DNA of 64,000 bases from Boswellia sacra (GCA_013180625.2 SNVD02001356.1:62001-126000), one strand, 5' to 3'. Shown: positions 43,687 through 56,500, counted from the first letter of the stretch. The notes: a model not told the origin generated them from the letters alone. Program-made: numbers and translations.

Positions 43687-43908
43687 AATTGCCTTAAAAT
43701 GATGCATCTACCTATTTTATTGGCCCTCTAAATTCTATACTCAAACAAATTAATTGTTTGAGTTCGTCCTACAAAAACTCTTAATTTAAAAGGAAATAAC
43801 TTGGTAATTAATTCAATGACTCTTCAAACTTAATAAAATTCACAACCATTTGCGCTTTTGCTCACAAATAGTTTGTACATAAAGTGGAGTGAGGGATCTT
43901 TAATTTAA
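43687..43908. repeat. Copy 2 of the ~220-bp repeat (see 4976-5202)
   Basis: Collinear with 4976-5202 in the same orientation. It supports the idea that this half of the window is a duplicate of the left half. Confidence 0.7.
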
Positions 43909-44230
43909 AACAATCATATGATTAACAAGCAACTTACAACAAAACCAAATATATAGTTTAGAGTGGGTAAAATATAACTATAATCTCTGATTACGTAAAA
44001 ATAGTAATATTATAAATTATATTATTATAAATTAAATGGACTAATATAGTAATTTTGTCTTAAAATATAAGCAATAAAGTCTTATACAAACATTTGAATT
44101 TTATAAATTTGAGAGTAAAATATAAAACTAAACCAAGTTACAGTCATAAAATCCTAAAAAATTAATTTAAAAAATAAAACATTTTAAAAATATAGGAATT
44201 GCATGTCAATGACAAGTTGTTACAAATGTA

Positions 44231-44671
44231 GACAGTTTTTGGTAGAACAGTGAGTTCCAACCTCCTCAATTTAGGGAAAGCCCCAAATTCCATACAATGC
44301 ATTTTAAGGATGAAAGATTTCCTTTTGACGAAGGAATAGATCCAGTCAACTGGTTGTCAAAGAGGTCAAGATATGTTAAGAATGAAAGTTGTTCAAAAGA
44401 TGAAAGAATATGACCTAAAATTAAGTAGTCGTTAAGGTGGAGATCAATGGCCTGTAAGGTTTCACAGAAAACAACATCTCATGTATAACAATCCCCGTCA
44501 GCAATCCAAGAGGCAAGCTGATTGGAAAGATCATCTAGATCTTGCTTAACCTTAAAAGTGCTTTCTCTCACTTTGGATGCAACCAATTTGAGAACTTCGT
44601 GTGCAGAAGGCAATGTTAGTGTTTGGTATAGCAAGTAACTCTAGGAAAATAAAGGCAACAATGACATTCAT
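44231..44671 (-). pseudogene. Receptor-like protein (Cf/EIX-type) N-terminal fragment
   Basis: ATG at 44671-44669 begins a signal-peptide-like stretch (MNVIVAFIFLELLAIPNTNI), then CTRSSQIGCIQSERKHF. After a frameshift comes KVKQDLDDLSNQLASW, followed by DGDCYT, a TGA, DVVFCETLQAIDLHL, and an LRR FLTYLDLFDNQLTGSIPSS. This is the signal peptide, LRR N-terminal cap (paired Cys, FKQDL..LASW) and first LRR of a plant receptor-like protein. It breaks off after about 130 codons. Such proteins sense apoplastic ligands in defence or development. Confidence 0.8.
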
Positions 44672-45157
44672 GTTTGGTTTCATTTTTGTAAACTGAAATT
44701 GTGATTTGGATGAAAACAATTATCAACTAGACAAGTATTTATAATGCTTTTGTAACTATATATGGTGTTTAAAATATTCATTGGGATAAAGCTAGGAATA
44801 GGGGTCTTGTCAAAGTAAATAAGACTCTGAAGTCAAGGGCAGATCGTGTGACTAAACATGAGCCTTGTCCTTTTACAGCAACCCAAAGAGTGAAGACCAT
44901 TGCATCTTCAGCTTGTGGAAAAAGGTATAGAAATATATGACATCTTTACCTTTCTTCAATTTCCTACTAGACAGCCTGAAGCAGAAAGAGAACTCCGTGC
45001 CTTTGAATAATTATAGTTCGAATATTCTATACAATTTTGCACCTTTATTACTGTGACTAGTAACTAGTGGAACCACACTCATGGCTGGTCTCATTGCACG
45101 CAATAAATTAAAACTTTTAGCATGCTACTTGTGTCCTGCATGTTTATGTATTAATTA

Positions 45158-45300
45158 CACTACAAGAAAGTAAGTATTTACTACGACCATTTACTACGGT
45201 TTTAAAAACTACCGTAAATAGTGATACACATGCACTATTTAAGGTGGTTTTCACATCGCCATAGAAAGGACTTTAAAAGCCCAAATCAATTTTACCCTAA
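45158..45300 (+). mobile_element. CACTA-type terminal fragment
   Basis: CACTACAAGAAAG at 45158 matches the well-known plant CACTA (En/Spm) terminus. It is followed by subterminal repeats TTTACTACGG / CTACCGTAAATAG in inverted pairs. The matching right end was not found. The open frames at 45359-45668 are adjacent but show no known domain. Confidence 0.45.
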
Positions 45301-46920
45301 TTGGCTCTCTCAATTTCCATCTCACCTTTTCTCTCAATGTCTCTCAATTGCAGGAACCTCATTGCTTCTGTCTTCTAACTAACGTCTCAATCGTTTTGTG
45401 AATTTCAAATACGGGCTGTCCCATAGAAGTGCATTTGGAGAAGATATGTGGAGGAATGATCGATTGGGGGTTTGTGGGTAGAGCCCATGGATTCGGCCAG
45501 CAAGTAGATCGTGGAAGTACTTGGCGACTTCCCCATGGCGTCGGCTTGAGAGATGGCGAGGAAGTGAACTTGCTTGACAAAAACTTTGGCCAAGTTGAGG
45601 TTTTTTTGTTGAATAGCTTCCATACTCGCCATTAGATTAGTGAGCCTTTCCCATGAGGTTTCAAGCATTTGTGGTCTTTGGTTGAGGAAATTGATGACAA
45701 ATAAGCCTTTGTGGTCTTCGTGGGTGCTTTCTTGTCTCTTTGTTCTAGTTTTTTAATTTGATTTTTGTTATTTTTCTTGAAATATAAATCACTAACCCCC
45801 TAATATTTAATTGCTGATTTCTTTAAAACCCTAATCCGTAATCCTTTTCTCTATCACGGTTTTAAGCAAGGCCGCTCTCTATTTTCTTAATCTCAACATC
45901 TTAACCATCTAAAATTTTGATGTAAAGTACCGCTATGCAGACTTAGTAGACTAGTGATTCAACTAAGCCAAGTGTGTATTTATTCTGACTTATTAATATA
46001 CTAATTAATTAACTTGTTTTTAATGTCAAAAGAACTTTTCAAGAATTTTTGTGTTATAGGAAATTATAAAAAGTTCTTTTATTTTGGGAGAAACTCAGAA
46101 ACTTTGATATATATCCAATTTAACTTTATAATTAAAAAGAAAAAACTCTAGACTAATAATCTTCAATAGACAAATGTTTAATTTAATAAAACGAATTTTT
46201 ATCATAAATTTTCATTAAAAAATCAGTCATAGAAAGTATTTGCGAAGCTAAGATGCCAAATATGGGGGGCCATTCATGACTTATAATTTTTCTTTTAACA
46301 TAAATTAAAATTATAAAATGCATAATAGTAATTCCTTTTAAAATAATTAAAAAACATGATTATTTTCTATTGAGAAAAAAAAAAAAAGATCTTAATAATT
46401 TTTATTATTTGATGACAAAATAGAATTTAATATTCTTCCTAAAAATCGTGTATAATTGATTTTGTGTTAAATGTCTTCTTAGTTTCATTTTCAATATAAA
46501 AAAATCATATAATTTTTAATATAAAAAATCATATGCACACGAGAAGCTTAAGTTTTTTTTTCCCTCAAAGTTGAAAGAGCCAAATCTATTGTACCAAATT
46601 TTGATGAGGTGAGGTAAGAGAAGAAGTATATTTCTTAGTATAAGAAATCAATTTTAAAATAGAAAAATGAGAATAAAAATTAGTATTTAAAAGGAGGAAC
46701 AAACGTAAATTAATACTTGTATAATAAAAAAGAAAAGATAAATAAGTAATCAAATATGAAAGGAGATAAATTAGCTTTTAAATAGGCAAAAAATTTAATT
46801 AATATTTTAAAAGAAAAAGGAAATGTGAGAGAGTATAAAGCTTAGTTGATAGCGGGGACCATTTAATTAAAATATCTATTTTGCCCACTATCCTTATTTA
46901 TATTGTCTATTAAAAGCTTT
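45301..46920. other. Intergenic; short unassigned open frames
   Basis: The minus frames at 45359-45580 and 45405-45668 overlap each other and a plus frame; none has a recognisable domain. The rest is AT-rich and featureless. Confidence 0.35.
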
Positions 46921-48350
46921 TGGGGATAGTCTTGGTAATGGGGTGGGTCTGGGGCAGCAAGCACCCCTCCCCGCCCCATCAAACATTTTTTTTGCCCCAA
47001 CCTGCCCCATTGCCGCGTGCCCCCCCACCTCCTTAAATTTAAATTTTATTAAATTATTTAATCTAAAATATAAATATATTGATGATCATTATTTAAAAAC
47101 TATAAAAAGCATTATATTCAATCTACTTTATTAAAAAAAAATACATACATCTATAGATTTTAAAAATAACAATAAATATAATTTATACTTAACCTAAAAT
47201 AAAATAAAATACACATGATACGTGTTCTAAAATACTTCACAATCAAATCTAATTATCCGATAATCATTAAAACTGAAAAGAAATAAAGTTAATTTCTATT
47301 AAAAAAAATTCATTACTCATAAAGTTTATATAAGTTTTCATTTATATTGGCATTGTACAAGTTAAATGGTGATTGTTCTTCAACTCAAATAAAAATAAAA
47401 TTAATTTATATTAGATAAAAAATTTATTACTCATAAAATTTAGATAAGTTTTCATTTATATTGACATTATGTAAGCTAAATGGTGATTGTATAAATTAGT
47501 TATATCATCTAAAAAAATAATGACCACTAATTACTATTTGACTTTATTAGTAATAATGTTACATACTCTATTAGTAATAATATTCATAGTGTATTATTGC
47601 TTTTAAATTAGTTAATGGGCAATTTTTCAAATAATTTATAATATAATTAAATAATTTTATAATAGCATGTTGATTTAATTTCAATCTAATAACAAAAATA
47701 TAATTGAAATATGCCAATTGATTAGCATTACATGTGTATATAACATTAATAATTCAATTAATTAACTTAAATTACGATAAATCATTTGTTTAAGGCTATA
47801 AGATTATTCTTATCATATTTCTATTTATATATTTAGAAAATAATATATTGATTATATTAGAGGTATACATTTTGAACATAATCTTGTTAATATTGTAATT
47901 AGTACTAGTAATCTATATGAAGATGGCATATATTATACAAATTTAATTTCTATAAAATAAAATATTTTATTTTGTCATTATAACATGACTAAATTAATGT
48001 TAATATACTAAAAGATTCATAATTACTAATTAAAATGTAACTTTTGTTAAAGTTTTTTTAATTATTTGTAAAAATATAAGAACTCACATATATGAGAAAT
48101 TTAACAAATATAACCTTAAAAATTACACAGCAGTCTCAAAATTTTAAAACTTTACAAAGATACCTCTGCTCCTCCGGGGCAAGATCCGGCAACGGGTCTA
48201 AGGGGTTATACCCAGACCCGCCCCAAACGGAGTAACACACTTAAGAATCCAAACCCACCCCTAAACTCAAAAAGGACTTGTCAAGACCAACCCCTAAAGC
48301 ACAGGTCATGGTAGGCCCCAGACCCAACGGGTTTTTTTGCCATCCCTACT
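46921..48350. mobile_element. Possible non-autonomous hAT-like element
   Basis: The left end has GGGGATAGTC followed by GC-rich GGGGTGGGTCTGGGGC. The right end has the mirrored GACCCAACGGG..GCCATCCCTA. Between them is ~1.1 kb of very AT-rich, non-coding DNA with a repeated segment (TAAGTTTTCATTTATATTG at about 47330 and 47449). GC-rich ends reading GGGATGGCAA are common in plant hAT derivatives. The TSD is not clear. Confidence 0.35.
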
Positions 48351-50044
48351 TGGGGAGACCAAATTAGGGAGTTTCATAGTATTTCACTTACATGCCTAGG
48401 GAAATATAGAGGAAATTTCAAAAAAAAAAAATTCAACTTTAGGGGGACTACAGCGACGTTAGGCATGAACATGGCTTTGCCCCTACTTGTAGAAATACCA
48501 AACCAAGATTCTATTTGAGGACATACCAAGAATTAGAGAATATTTTTGGATTCCTTCCAGAATTCTCCTTTGTAGAAATATGGAGAATAATGATAGAAAA
48601 ATAAAAAAACTGTAACACAAAAGTTTACAAAGAAAACCTACGAACAAATATTTTATTATATGACAAATTGTTACATGGCCAATTCAAACTAAAGAGTTTG
48701 ATTTCCTTATACAGACTCTCAAGTCCCCTTTTATGCTTATCTGTAAGTAATGTGGGGTATTACACATGCTATAAGTAATGCTTATCTATAATATTGTTGA
48801 ATCAAAATGAAAATTAGAAGTCATATCATTTAAATAATGGAAAAATGACTCGTTATTGGTTTCCGGAATTCATTTTCTATGCATTCAAGAGATTATACCT
48901 TTGTCGGGTGTTATTTTATATTTTCAAATAAAATTGACAACCAAGTTTTAGACATTTTACCAGAGACGTAGGAAGCCGAAAATTTTGAATTAAAAAGAAA
49001 TCAGTGAGTGATAGTAGAAAAATAGAAGTTTACATTAACATTCTTGATATTTGGTTAACTCTTATATATCCAATAGTTTTACAATCTAACTATGATATAC
49101 ATGCACTATTTATTCCATCGCAATTACACTACTAAATAACAACTAGTATAACATTAATTAAATGTATCCAACCCCATTGGATTTGATAATTACAATAAAC
49201 ACTTGAATATCATCAAATAAATTTTTACGATTTTTGACCCAGTGCACATCACCTGGTATATTTAATTAACCTCAATGTCTAATGTCCAACTGCAACCATC
49301 ACTACTAAGTAATAGATGAAGAATGTTAATGGGGATTTGATTGTTTCTTTTCTTTTTATGTTGGTTTTGTGTCTAATTCATGAAAATAATGTAGGAAAAC
49401 TTGGTAATGTTTTGTCTTTCAATCCCTAAAATCCCTATATATGTACCTCCCAAACTTTAGGCTCTCTCTTATTTTCTCATACATCATATGAAAATTTTCT
49501 CTTCTTATAAACAATAGACGATTTTTCATCTCTGAAGTAAATTAAAATAAATTTTTGATGAACTTTGATCTCATTTTATATTACATATATAAATATATAT
49601 AATTTTATTATATTATAATTTTTTAAGTTGTTTTCTAATTTTTAATTAAAGTAAGGCATACAATGTTCCTTTGATTAGATGTATTTTTTTCAATTAATAA
49701 GATTTGCTCATACTATCTAAGTTTTATTGAATATCTTTTAAGATCTTTTCAGTCCACCAAAAAAAGAAAGATCTGGTTACATTACTGTGTTTTACAACAC
49801 AAAATTAGAAAATGTTTTGTAGGACAAAAATAGAAATTGAAAACAAGAAAAATTGGGAGAATGACTATCCAACTAACACTTTGGGCTCTTTTGGCACCCA
49901 ACACTTTTGTTTAATGGCTGCTTCTACTTCTATAATTTTTTAAAACACTTTTGAACCCATCCCTTGGGTTTGTAAATTTTCTCTTGAATATTCTTCAATT
50001 CCTTAACTAAGAAATTAAAGTGATACAGTAAATCATATAAACTA
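48351..50044. other. AT-rich intergenic DNA
   Basis: No gene, RNA gene or defined transposon is visible between the putative hAT-like element and the RT4 LTR. Confidence 0.4.
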
Positions 50045-50363
50045 TGTTAAGACAGCTCACCTCATGTGCCTGGTGGATGAGCAGAATAATAAGAATTAGG
50101 GAGGATAATTAATTAGTTACATAATTAGTTGTTAAGCTTTTAAGTTAGTTATTATGAGTTGTTATTTGTATTTGTTGTCCTTAATTAATTTGTCTCTAGG
50201 CCAACATTTCTGTTATTGTTTCTTGTAGCTGATTGGATGATGTCAGATGGTCAATCATAATGCAGCCATTTGTTAGATGTGATGTAAAACCTTGATATCT
50301 AAATTTTAGAAACTTCAACATCAAGTTTTCTTGAGCTGAGGATTACCCGTTTCTGGTTTTTCA
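50045..50363 (+). repeat. RT4 5' LTR
   Basis: 319 bp, TG..CA, followed two bases later by the primer site at 50367-50378 (TGGTATCAGAGC, Met-tRNA type). Confidence 0.8.
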
Positions 50364-50539
50364 AGTTGGTATCAGAGCTAGTAGGCAAATGCCAAGGCTT
50401 CCAGATCCTCAAGTGGGTCTCTCTTAAACAACTCTGGTTCTTTCCTATGAAACAATCTGCTCAATGGAAACTTAGCTTTTGGCCACTCTCTCAACCAGTT
50501 CTTTCTGATTAAATTGGTTGAAGAAAATTGCACGGGATG

Positions 50540-51273
50540 GAGATCCATGATTATGCCCACCATTATTGGTCACAGGCTTGATGGGTTTGAGTTGGGAACA
50601 AAGGCTGCCCTCCTAAATTTATTTTAGCCTCATCAACAACCTCTTCAATTGAAGATGCAAGCGAATCTCAGCTTCAGGTCAACCCAGAGTATGAAGAATT
50701 ACTGGAAGACCATTGATAATGTACTCTTTGGCTGGCTTCTTAGATCTATCTTAGAGGAAGTTATAGTTTAGGTAATTGATCAAACTGCCTCTCGTGGTCT
50801 TTGGAAAGCCTTATAAGAACTATGTGGGGTTAAGATCAGATCTAGAATCTCCCCCCTTAGGTTTGATCTTTAAACCACTAGGAAGGGATCCATGAAAATG
50901 AGCAGCTATTTAGTGACTACGAAGAAATAGCTAATAAATTGGCCATAGCAAGGAGTCTTGTGTCTATGAGTGACTTAATCTAATTTATCACTTTGGGACT
51001 GGACATTGAATATATTCCAATTGTTGTCCAAATCCAGTCAAAAGAATCCATGTCACGGCACGAACTTCAAGCAACATTGCTGAATTTTGAAAATAGGCTG
51101 GAGAGGATCAATAATTTTTCTAATCCTAGTGTTAATCAAGCTACTGCTTATGTAGCTTATGGCAATCAAAACTTCAAGCCAAAGAATCAATTATAGGGAG
51201 GAAGAAACAACTTTCAAGGCCAAGGAAATAAAAGAGGTTTTAATGATAATACTTCTAGAGGAAGATAAGGTAG
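50540..51273 (+). pseudogene. RT4 gag, part before the LINE
   Basis: The chain can be followed as SLGNxSNCLSW-type segments, then LNFENRLERINNFSNPSVNQ and the basic linker NNFQGQGNKRGFNDNTSRGR, with stops and shifts throughout. It is interrupted at 51273 by the LINE and resumes at 53590 with the zinc knuckle. Confidence 0.7.
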
Positions 51274-51322
51274 GGTGTAACTTGAAAGGGAGAAAATTTT
51301 TCTCTCAACTAGTTCGCCGGAG

Positions 51323-51927
51323 TTACTGTAAACTCCGGCCGATTTGTGAATCAGCCTTTGAGATTTACAAATATTATAGATCGGGATATTTTGAGCAAAC
51401 TTTCCTTCTTGACCCTCTTCAGATTCTGGCCAGAAGGCGTTCAAATTTCTCAAAAACAGTGATCGTAGTTACTATTTATCCACCGTCGGCGAGCGAGTGA
51501 ACCTTCACCTCCACCACCATTGTGTTGATCTCGGCCCGTTCTACAATTTTTTCCTTCTTCACTCCTCCTGAATCAGCCGACAACACGTCCGTCCAAGACT
51601 TCAAAATTTTAGAATTTACTATTCACCCACCGTCGATCGTCGAAGATCGATGAGTGGCATCTCACCTCCATCACCATCTGGTAGATCGGGCAGCGATCTA
51701 TAACTTTTCCTTCATCACCACTGCCTGATTCAGCCAGTATCAACCCCGTCCACGGCTTCAAAGTTTCGGAATTACTATTTATCTGCCGCCCTTTGTCGAA
51801 AACCGGCGAGTGGGTTCTCACCTCCACTACCACCTTATAGATCAGACATCACTGATCAACTTTTCCTTCTGTACCATCGTTAGATTCCAACCGCATCACC
51901 CACAAATCGCATTTTTTTCCTTTCGGG
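51323..51927 (+). repeat. Four ~150-bp monomers in the LINE 5' region
   Basis: Units start at about 51323, 51469, 51616 and 51772 (spacing 146, 147 and 156), each at TTACT(A/G)T. Each unit carries, in order, a CACCTCCACCACCAT-like motif (absent in the first), TAGATCGGG, ACTTTTCCTTCTTCACC-like, GATTCAGCC and a GGCTTCAAA(A/G)TTT-like end. A partial unit precedes them. Monomeric 5' UTRs act as promoters in mouse L1; that role here is inference. Confidence 0.75.
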
Positions 51928-52168
51928 TGATACTATTCAATGACGTAATCACTGTTCATCTGGCCATCACTGTTCATAGACCCAATCAGATTGTTGCTCA
52001 GGTTATTCCGTGCAACTTGGCTTCTTGGCCGCCCTCCTGATTCCTTGCGGATTGCAAATTAGAAGAGGAGACGACGAGTTCGCAAGCCCGCCTCGTTTTG
52101 GTGCCCGGTTTGCTTTCGTTTATCCTTGTCTTTTTTATAAGATATTTATTGTACTTGATTTGTGAATG

Positions 52169-53331
52169 ATGGATCCACCCAAATCAACTGCTGGCTCTTA
52201 GGCCGACAAAATCAAGATCACTGATTCAAGTACTCGATGCAAACTGTTCCCGGTTACCCCTAAAAAATCGGGTACAATCCTTGAGATTCCGGATGAGATC
52301 GTCGACGAGAATGTGGCCGAATGGCGTAGATATCATGTTTGCTTTTTTTTCGGGATATGTGATGCCCTTTTATGCTGCATGTTCGATGACGATGCGTGCA
52401 TGGAAATCTAGTGGTCTTGAAGACGTTCTTTCCACGAATAAGGGATTTCTCATCTTCCGTTTTCAAACTGAGGAGGAGGTTCTTAATATCATTGCTCGTG
52501 GTCCTTGGATGTTCGGAGGTAAATCAATTGTCTTACAACCATGGAACCCGTATTTGGATTTTAATACGAATCAATTAAGAAAGGTTCCTGTTTGGATCCG
52601 TTTATATGGCCTGCCTTTTTCTTTGTGGACAACTAAAGGCCTTAGCATTGTCTCCAGCATGGTTGGATAACCTATCTCTTGTGACAAGACGACTTCTGAT
52701 CTTTCCAGATTGGAGTATGGGAGGTATGTGTTCTTCTTGATGCAAAGCGCCCTCCAATCCAGAACTTTGAGTTCAAGTGCAAACCCTCTCCTGAGCCCAT
52801 CCAAATTGAAGTTGAATATGAGTGGATTCCAAAACGTTGCTCCAAATGTCGCAGGTTTGGTCACTATTGTCCGGAACCAGCAAAGACTTCAGTTCAAGAT
52901 AAAATGAGGCTAGCACCTCTGATAGCACCCCTTCTTATGGTGCCCCCTTGAATTCGGGTAAGGTTGCGACTGATGTCGTTGAGAGTTCGAAAGATGTTGC
53001 TATTCCAGCAGATTCTTCAGTGCAAGTTGTGCCTCCTAAGGCTGCTACAGTTTTGAGCACAGAGTCAGTCTCAGATTCTGACTCTCTATCTCCTTTTGCG
53101 ACCGACCAAGGTAAGCTTTTGGGTACTATCCATTGTTCAACCAATCGCGAGGCATCTGTTTCGTCAGGGCAGATAAACACAGGACAACCTCTTGAGACTT
53201 CGCCCTCCCGTTTTGAGCCTTTGAATAGGCTGAGTAATGAGGATCAATCTGATAGGGTTGATCATACTCATACAGACACCCCAGCTACCCCGGTAAAGAA
53301 GGGTAAGAAGAAGAAAAACAAGAACGGCTGA
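52169..53331 (+). pseudogene. LINE ORF1 (DUF4283 domain and zinc knuckle), broken
   Basis: ATG at 52169 starts MDPPKSTAGS and is stopped by TAG ten codons later. The frame continues to a T-run frameshift near 52345, then reads MTMRAWKSSGLEDVLSTNKG, FLIFRFQTEEEVLNIIARGP, WMFGGKSIVLQPWNPYLDF and RKVPVWIRLYGLPFSLWTTK, which is the DUF4283 pattern. After a further stop/shift at ~52670 come EYEWIPKRCSKCRRFGHYC (a shortened knuckle), a Ser/Thr-rich tail and a basic end KKGKKKKNKNG. ORF1 proteins bind RNA; this copy is not translatable in full. Confidence 0.8.
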
Positions 53332-53577
53332 AGCTCTTGTATTTTTTTTTTATTTAGACCGTTTGTGGTCATTTATCATTCATGTTGTTAAGGCCGTTTG
53401 TGGCCTTTTTACTTTGTTTTAGGTCTCTTGTGGCCTTTATTTTTTATCTTTTGTTGGATTGTATGTTTGGACTTTACGTCCTTCTTGTAATTCTTGGGGT
53501 ATGCCCCTCGGATTTTTGTATATTATAATTTTTTTGGATTTATATTACTAAGTAACTTTTCCAAAAAAAAAAAAAGA
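53332..53577 (+). other. LINE 3' UTR and poly(A)
   Basis: Contains three small GGCC..TTGTGGCC-type repeats (near 53357, 53390 and 53422), each a potential hairpin, then an AT-rich tail and the A-run at 53563-53575. No ORF2 or RNase H is present. Confidence 0.75.
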
Positions 53578-53589
53578 AAGATAAGGTAG

Positions 53590-56500
53590 ATTTTGTGAAA
53601 ATTCAAGACCTATTTGCCAAATTTGTGGTAAAATTGATCACTCAATTGTTGCTTGCTTCTATGGGACAAATTTGAGCTACATGCGGTCTGGAGGTAGAGG
53701 CAGAAACACTAGGCAACCATAAAGATCACAAAATCAGCAACAATAAAGGAAAAACCAACAGCAATGGAACAATCAACAACATGGAGGAAAACCCTCAATT
53801 TACATTACTTCTCTTGAAAGTGTTAATGATAAGGCCTGGTATGCAAACAGTGGAACCACAATCATGTCACAGCAGATCCAAGTCCTCTGAATATGAGAAA
53901 TGAGTATAGTGGTAAGCATTCTCTCTCAGTTTGTGGTGGTAGTAAACTCAGAATCTCTTATATTGGTCCTCTAAATACCTGCTATCAGTTCTATTTTAAA
54001 ATTGAAGAATGTTCTGTATGTGCCTAGAATTACAAAGAGCTTGATTGCTGTTTCTAAGCTTACTCAAGATAACAAAGTATTTTGTTGAATTTCACTCAAA
54101 TTTTTGCCTTATGAAGGACAAACAAACTCATAAAAGTTTTGTTACTAGGGAGAATTAAGGTGGGTCTCCACCAAATCAGTCCAAAAATAGAGGTTCTATC
54201 ACCACAATTTCCAGTTCACTGGAAGAAAACCACAAACACTTGAATCCTTTGTCTTGTTATGCTTTTCTGTTTTCAAGCAATCCTACTTCAGCTAATTGTA
54301 ATTTAGTCTCTAGTTCTTTTGAGTCTTGTAATATGGCATACTCAAGTTTAAATTCTATGCAATTAAAACACAAAAAAGATCTCTGGCACAAAAAACTTGG
54401 GCATTCATCAAACAAAGTTTTGAATCAAGTATTGAACATTTGTAATAAACCAATTAAATGAAAAGTTTGATTTCAGCGATGCTTGTCAACTAGGCAAATC
54501 TCACTCTCTGTCATTCAGTAATTCTTCCAATAGATCTTCACAGGTTTTAGAGCTCATCCATTCAGATTTGTGGGGACTACTCCTCTTGCTTCCAGTATAT
54601 AGATATTATATCCATTTGATTGAAAACTAAAGTAGATTCACCTGGATCTATCCTCGTAAAACTAAAGCTAAAGCTTTCAATTCCTTTAAAACTCTCAAAG
54701 CCTTTGCAGAAAACAAATTTGGGAAACAAATCAAAAGCCTACAAACAAATTGGGGAGGAGAATTTAGAGCTTTTTCTGATTTCCTTAAGCATAATGGAAT
54801 AGAGTCTAGAACCTCTTGTCCTCACACTCATGAACAATAAGGAAAAGCTGAGAAAAAGCACAAACACATCATTGAAACTAGCCTAGCACTTCTTCCTCAA
54901 GGTAATATGCCTCTACAATACTGATGAGAAGCCTTTCATACTATTGTCTACTTGATTAATAGGCTTCCAACACCAGTTTTAGATGGCAAATCACCTTGGG
55001 TAAAACTCTTCAACAAAATTCCTAATTATAAATCCTTAAAACAATTTTGGCTGTACTTGTTTTCCTTGCATCAGACCATACTAGAAACATAAATTTCAGT
55101 TTCATTCAATCAAATGTGCTTTCATAAGTTTTGGTGATAACCACAAAGACTTTAAATGCTTAAGCTTTACTAGAAAAGTCTATGTATCCAAACATGTAGT
55201 ATTCAATGAACTCAAATTCCCTTTTAAATTAGGCTTTCTCAACTTTAGAAACAATCCTTCAATGCAAAGTCCTGTAACTATCTCTTTTAGTATTTCACAT
55301 CCGACACTGAACAACTGGTCCAAAACAAAACTAGATAAGTCAAGGACTTTTACGGATGATAAAACCATCAACTTTGACATCGAGACTCTACTTAATTCTC
55401 CTACTGCAGCAGCAACAGATCAAGGTCACTCTCAGGAAACGTCATTAACTCAATTCAACACAAATGAGAATCCATTTACTGATCTTGAACTATACAGAAT
55501 CGCATCACTAAAAACACAGATCCTTACACTCTTACCCAACACAAAATCTACCACAAACTGGCTTCTATCATCCAATGATCACAAGGTCTAAAAGTGGTAT
55601 TCTTAAACCCAAAACTTACCTCCTTTCCTAGCAAGAAAGCAATTCAACAATTGAGTCTGAACCTCTCACAGTAAGTGAAGCTATGAAATCCAAGGCCTGG
55701 AAGAATGCCATGGATGCTGAATCTGAGGCACTAGAGAGGAATAAGACCTGGACTTCAGTTCCATATTCTCTTGACTGCAATTTAATAGGAAATAAAGGTT
55801 GTTCAAGCTGAAACGTAACATTGATGGCTCAGTGCATAAGCACAAAGCAAGGCTTGTGGTAAAAGGATTCCATCAAACACCTGGGATTGACTTCTCTGAA
55901 ACTTATAACCCAGTTGTGAAAGCAAGCACCATCATAGTTATCTTGACCATGGCAGTACAAAAGGGTGGAGCATCAAACAGTTAGACATCAATAATGCTTT
56001 CCTGAATGGAAGCATTGAAGAATCTGTTTACATGATGCAACCTGAAGGCTATGCTGATCCCAAAAACCCTCATGTGTGAAACTTCACAAGGCCTTATGGC
56101 CTCAAACAAGTTTCAAAGGCCTGGTTTGATAAGCTAAATTCACATTGGAGGGCTGGGGTTTCATCAATGCCAAGTCAGACTCTTTTCTATTTATTTTAAA
56201 AGCCAATGATATACTAATATTTGTCCTGGTCTATGTTGATTATATTCTAGTGACAGGAAATAATTCCTCTCATGTCGAAGGCTTCATTAAAGAACTCAAC
56301 GGGCTTTTTGCTTTGAAAGATCTTGGGGAATTACACTGCTTTTGGGGCATATAAGTTAACAAAAATGACAAAGGAATTTATCTAAGTCAGTCAAGATATG
56401 TCACTAAATTGCTTAATAGATTAAAGCTAGAGCATCTGAAGCCCTGCAACACTCCTGTTGCTATCAGTTCATATCATTCTTCATACAATTCAAAACCTTT

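Larger units (their letters stand above)
51274..53577 (+). mobile_element. LINE-type retroposon, ORF1 only, inserted in RT4 gag
   Basis: A 2.3-kb segment ends in (A)13 and is flanked by the 12-bp duplication AAGATAAGGTAG (51262-51273 and 53578-53589); the gag frame of RT4 is continuous once it is removed. It has a tandem-monomer 5' region, one ORF1-like frame with DUF4283 and zinc-knuckle features, a short 3' UTR, and no reverse transcriptase. Structurally it resembles mammalian half-L1 (HAL1). It could instead be a LINE that lost ORF2. Confidence 0.85.

Noticed and set aside
45359..45668. Overlapping minus-strand frames of 73 and 87 codons next to the CACTA end
   Set aside because: Two frames of the same DNA plus an opposite-strand frame; no domain. 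A CACTA transposase was considered but no motif is present.
52169..53331. Host gene of the DUF4283/zinc-knuckle type rather than LINE ORF1
   Set aside because: The A-tail and the 12-bp duplication bounding the segment inside a copia gag show that it arrived as a retroposon.
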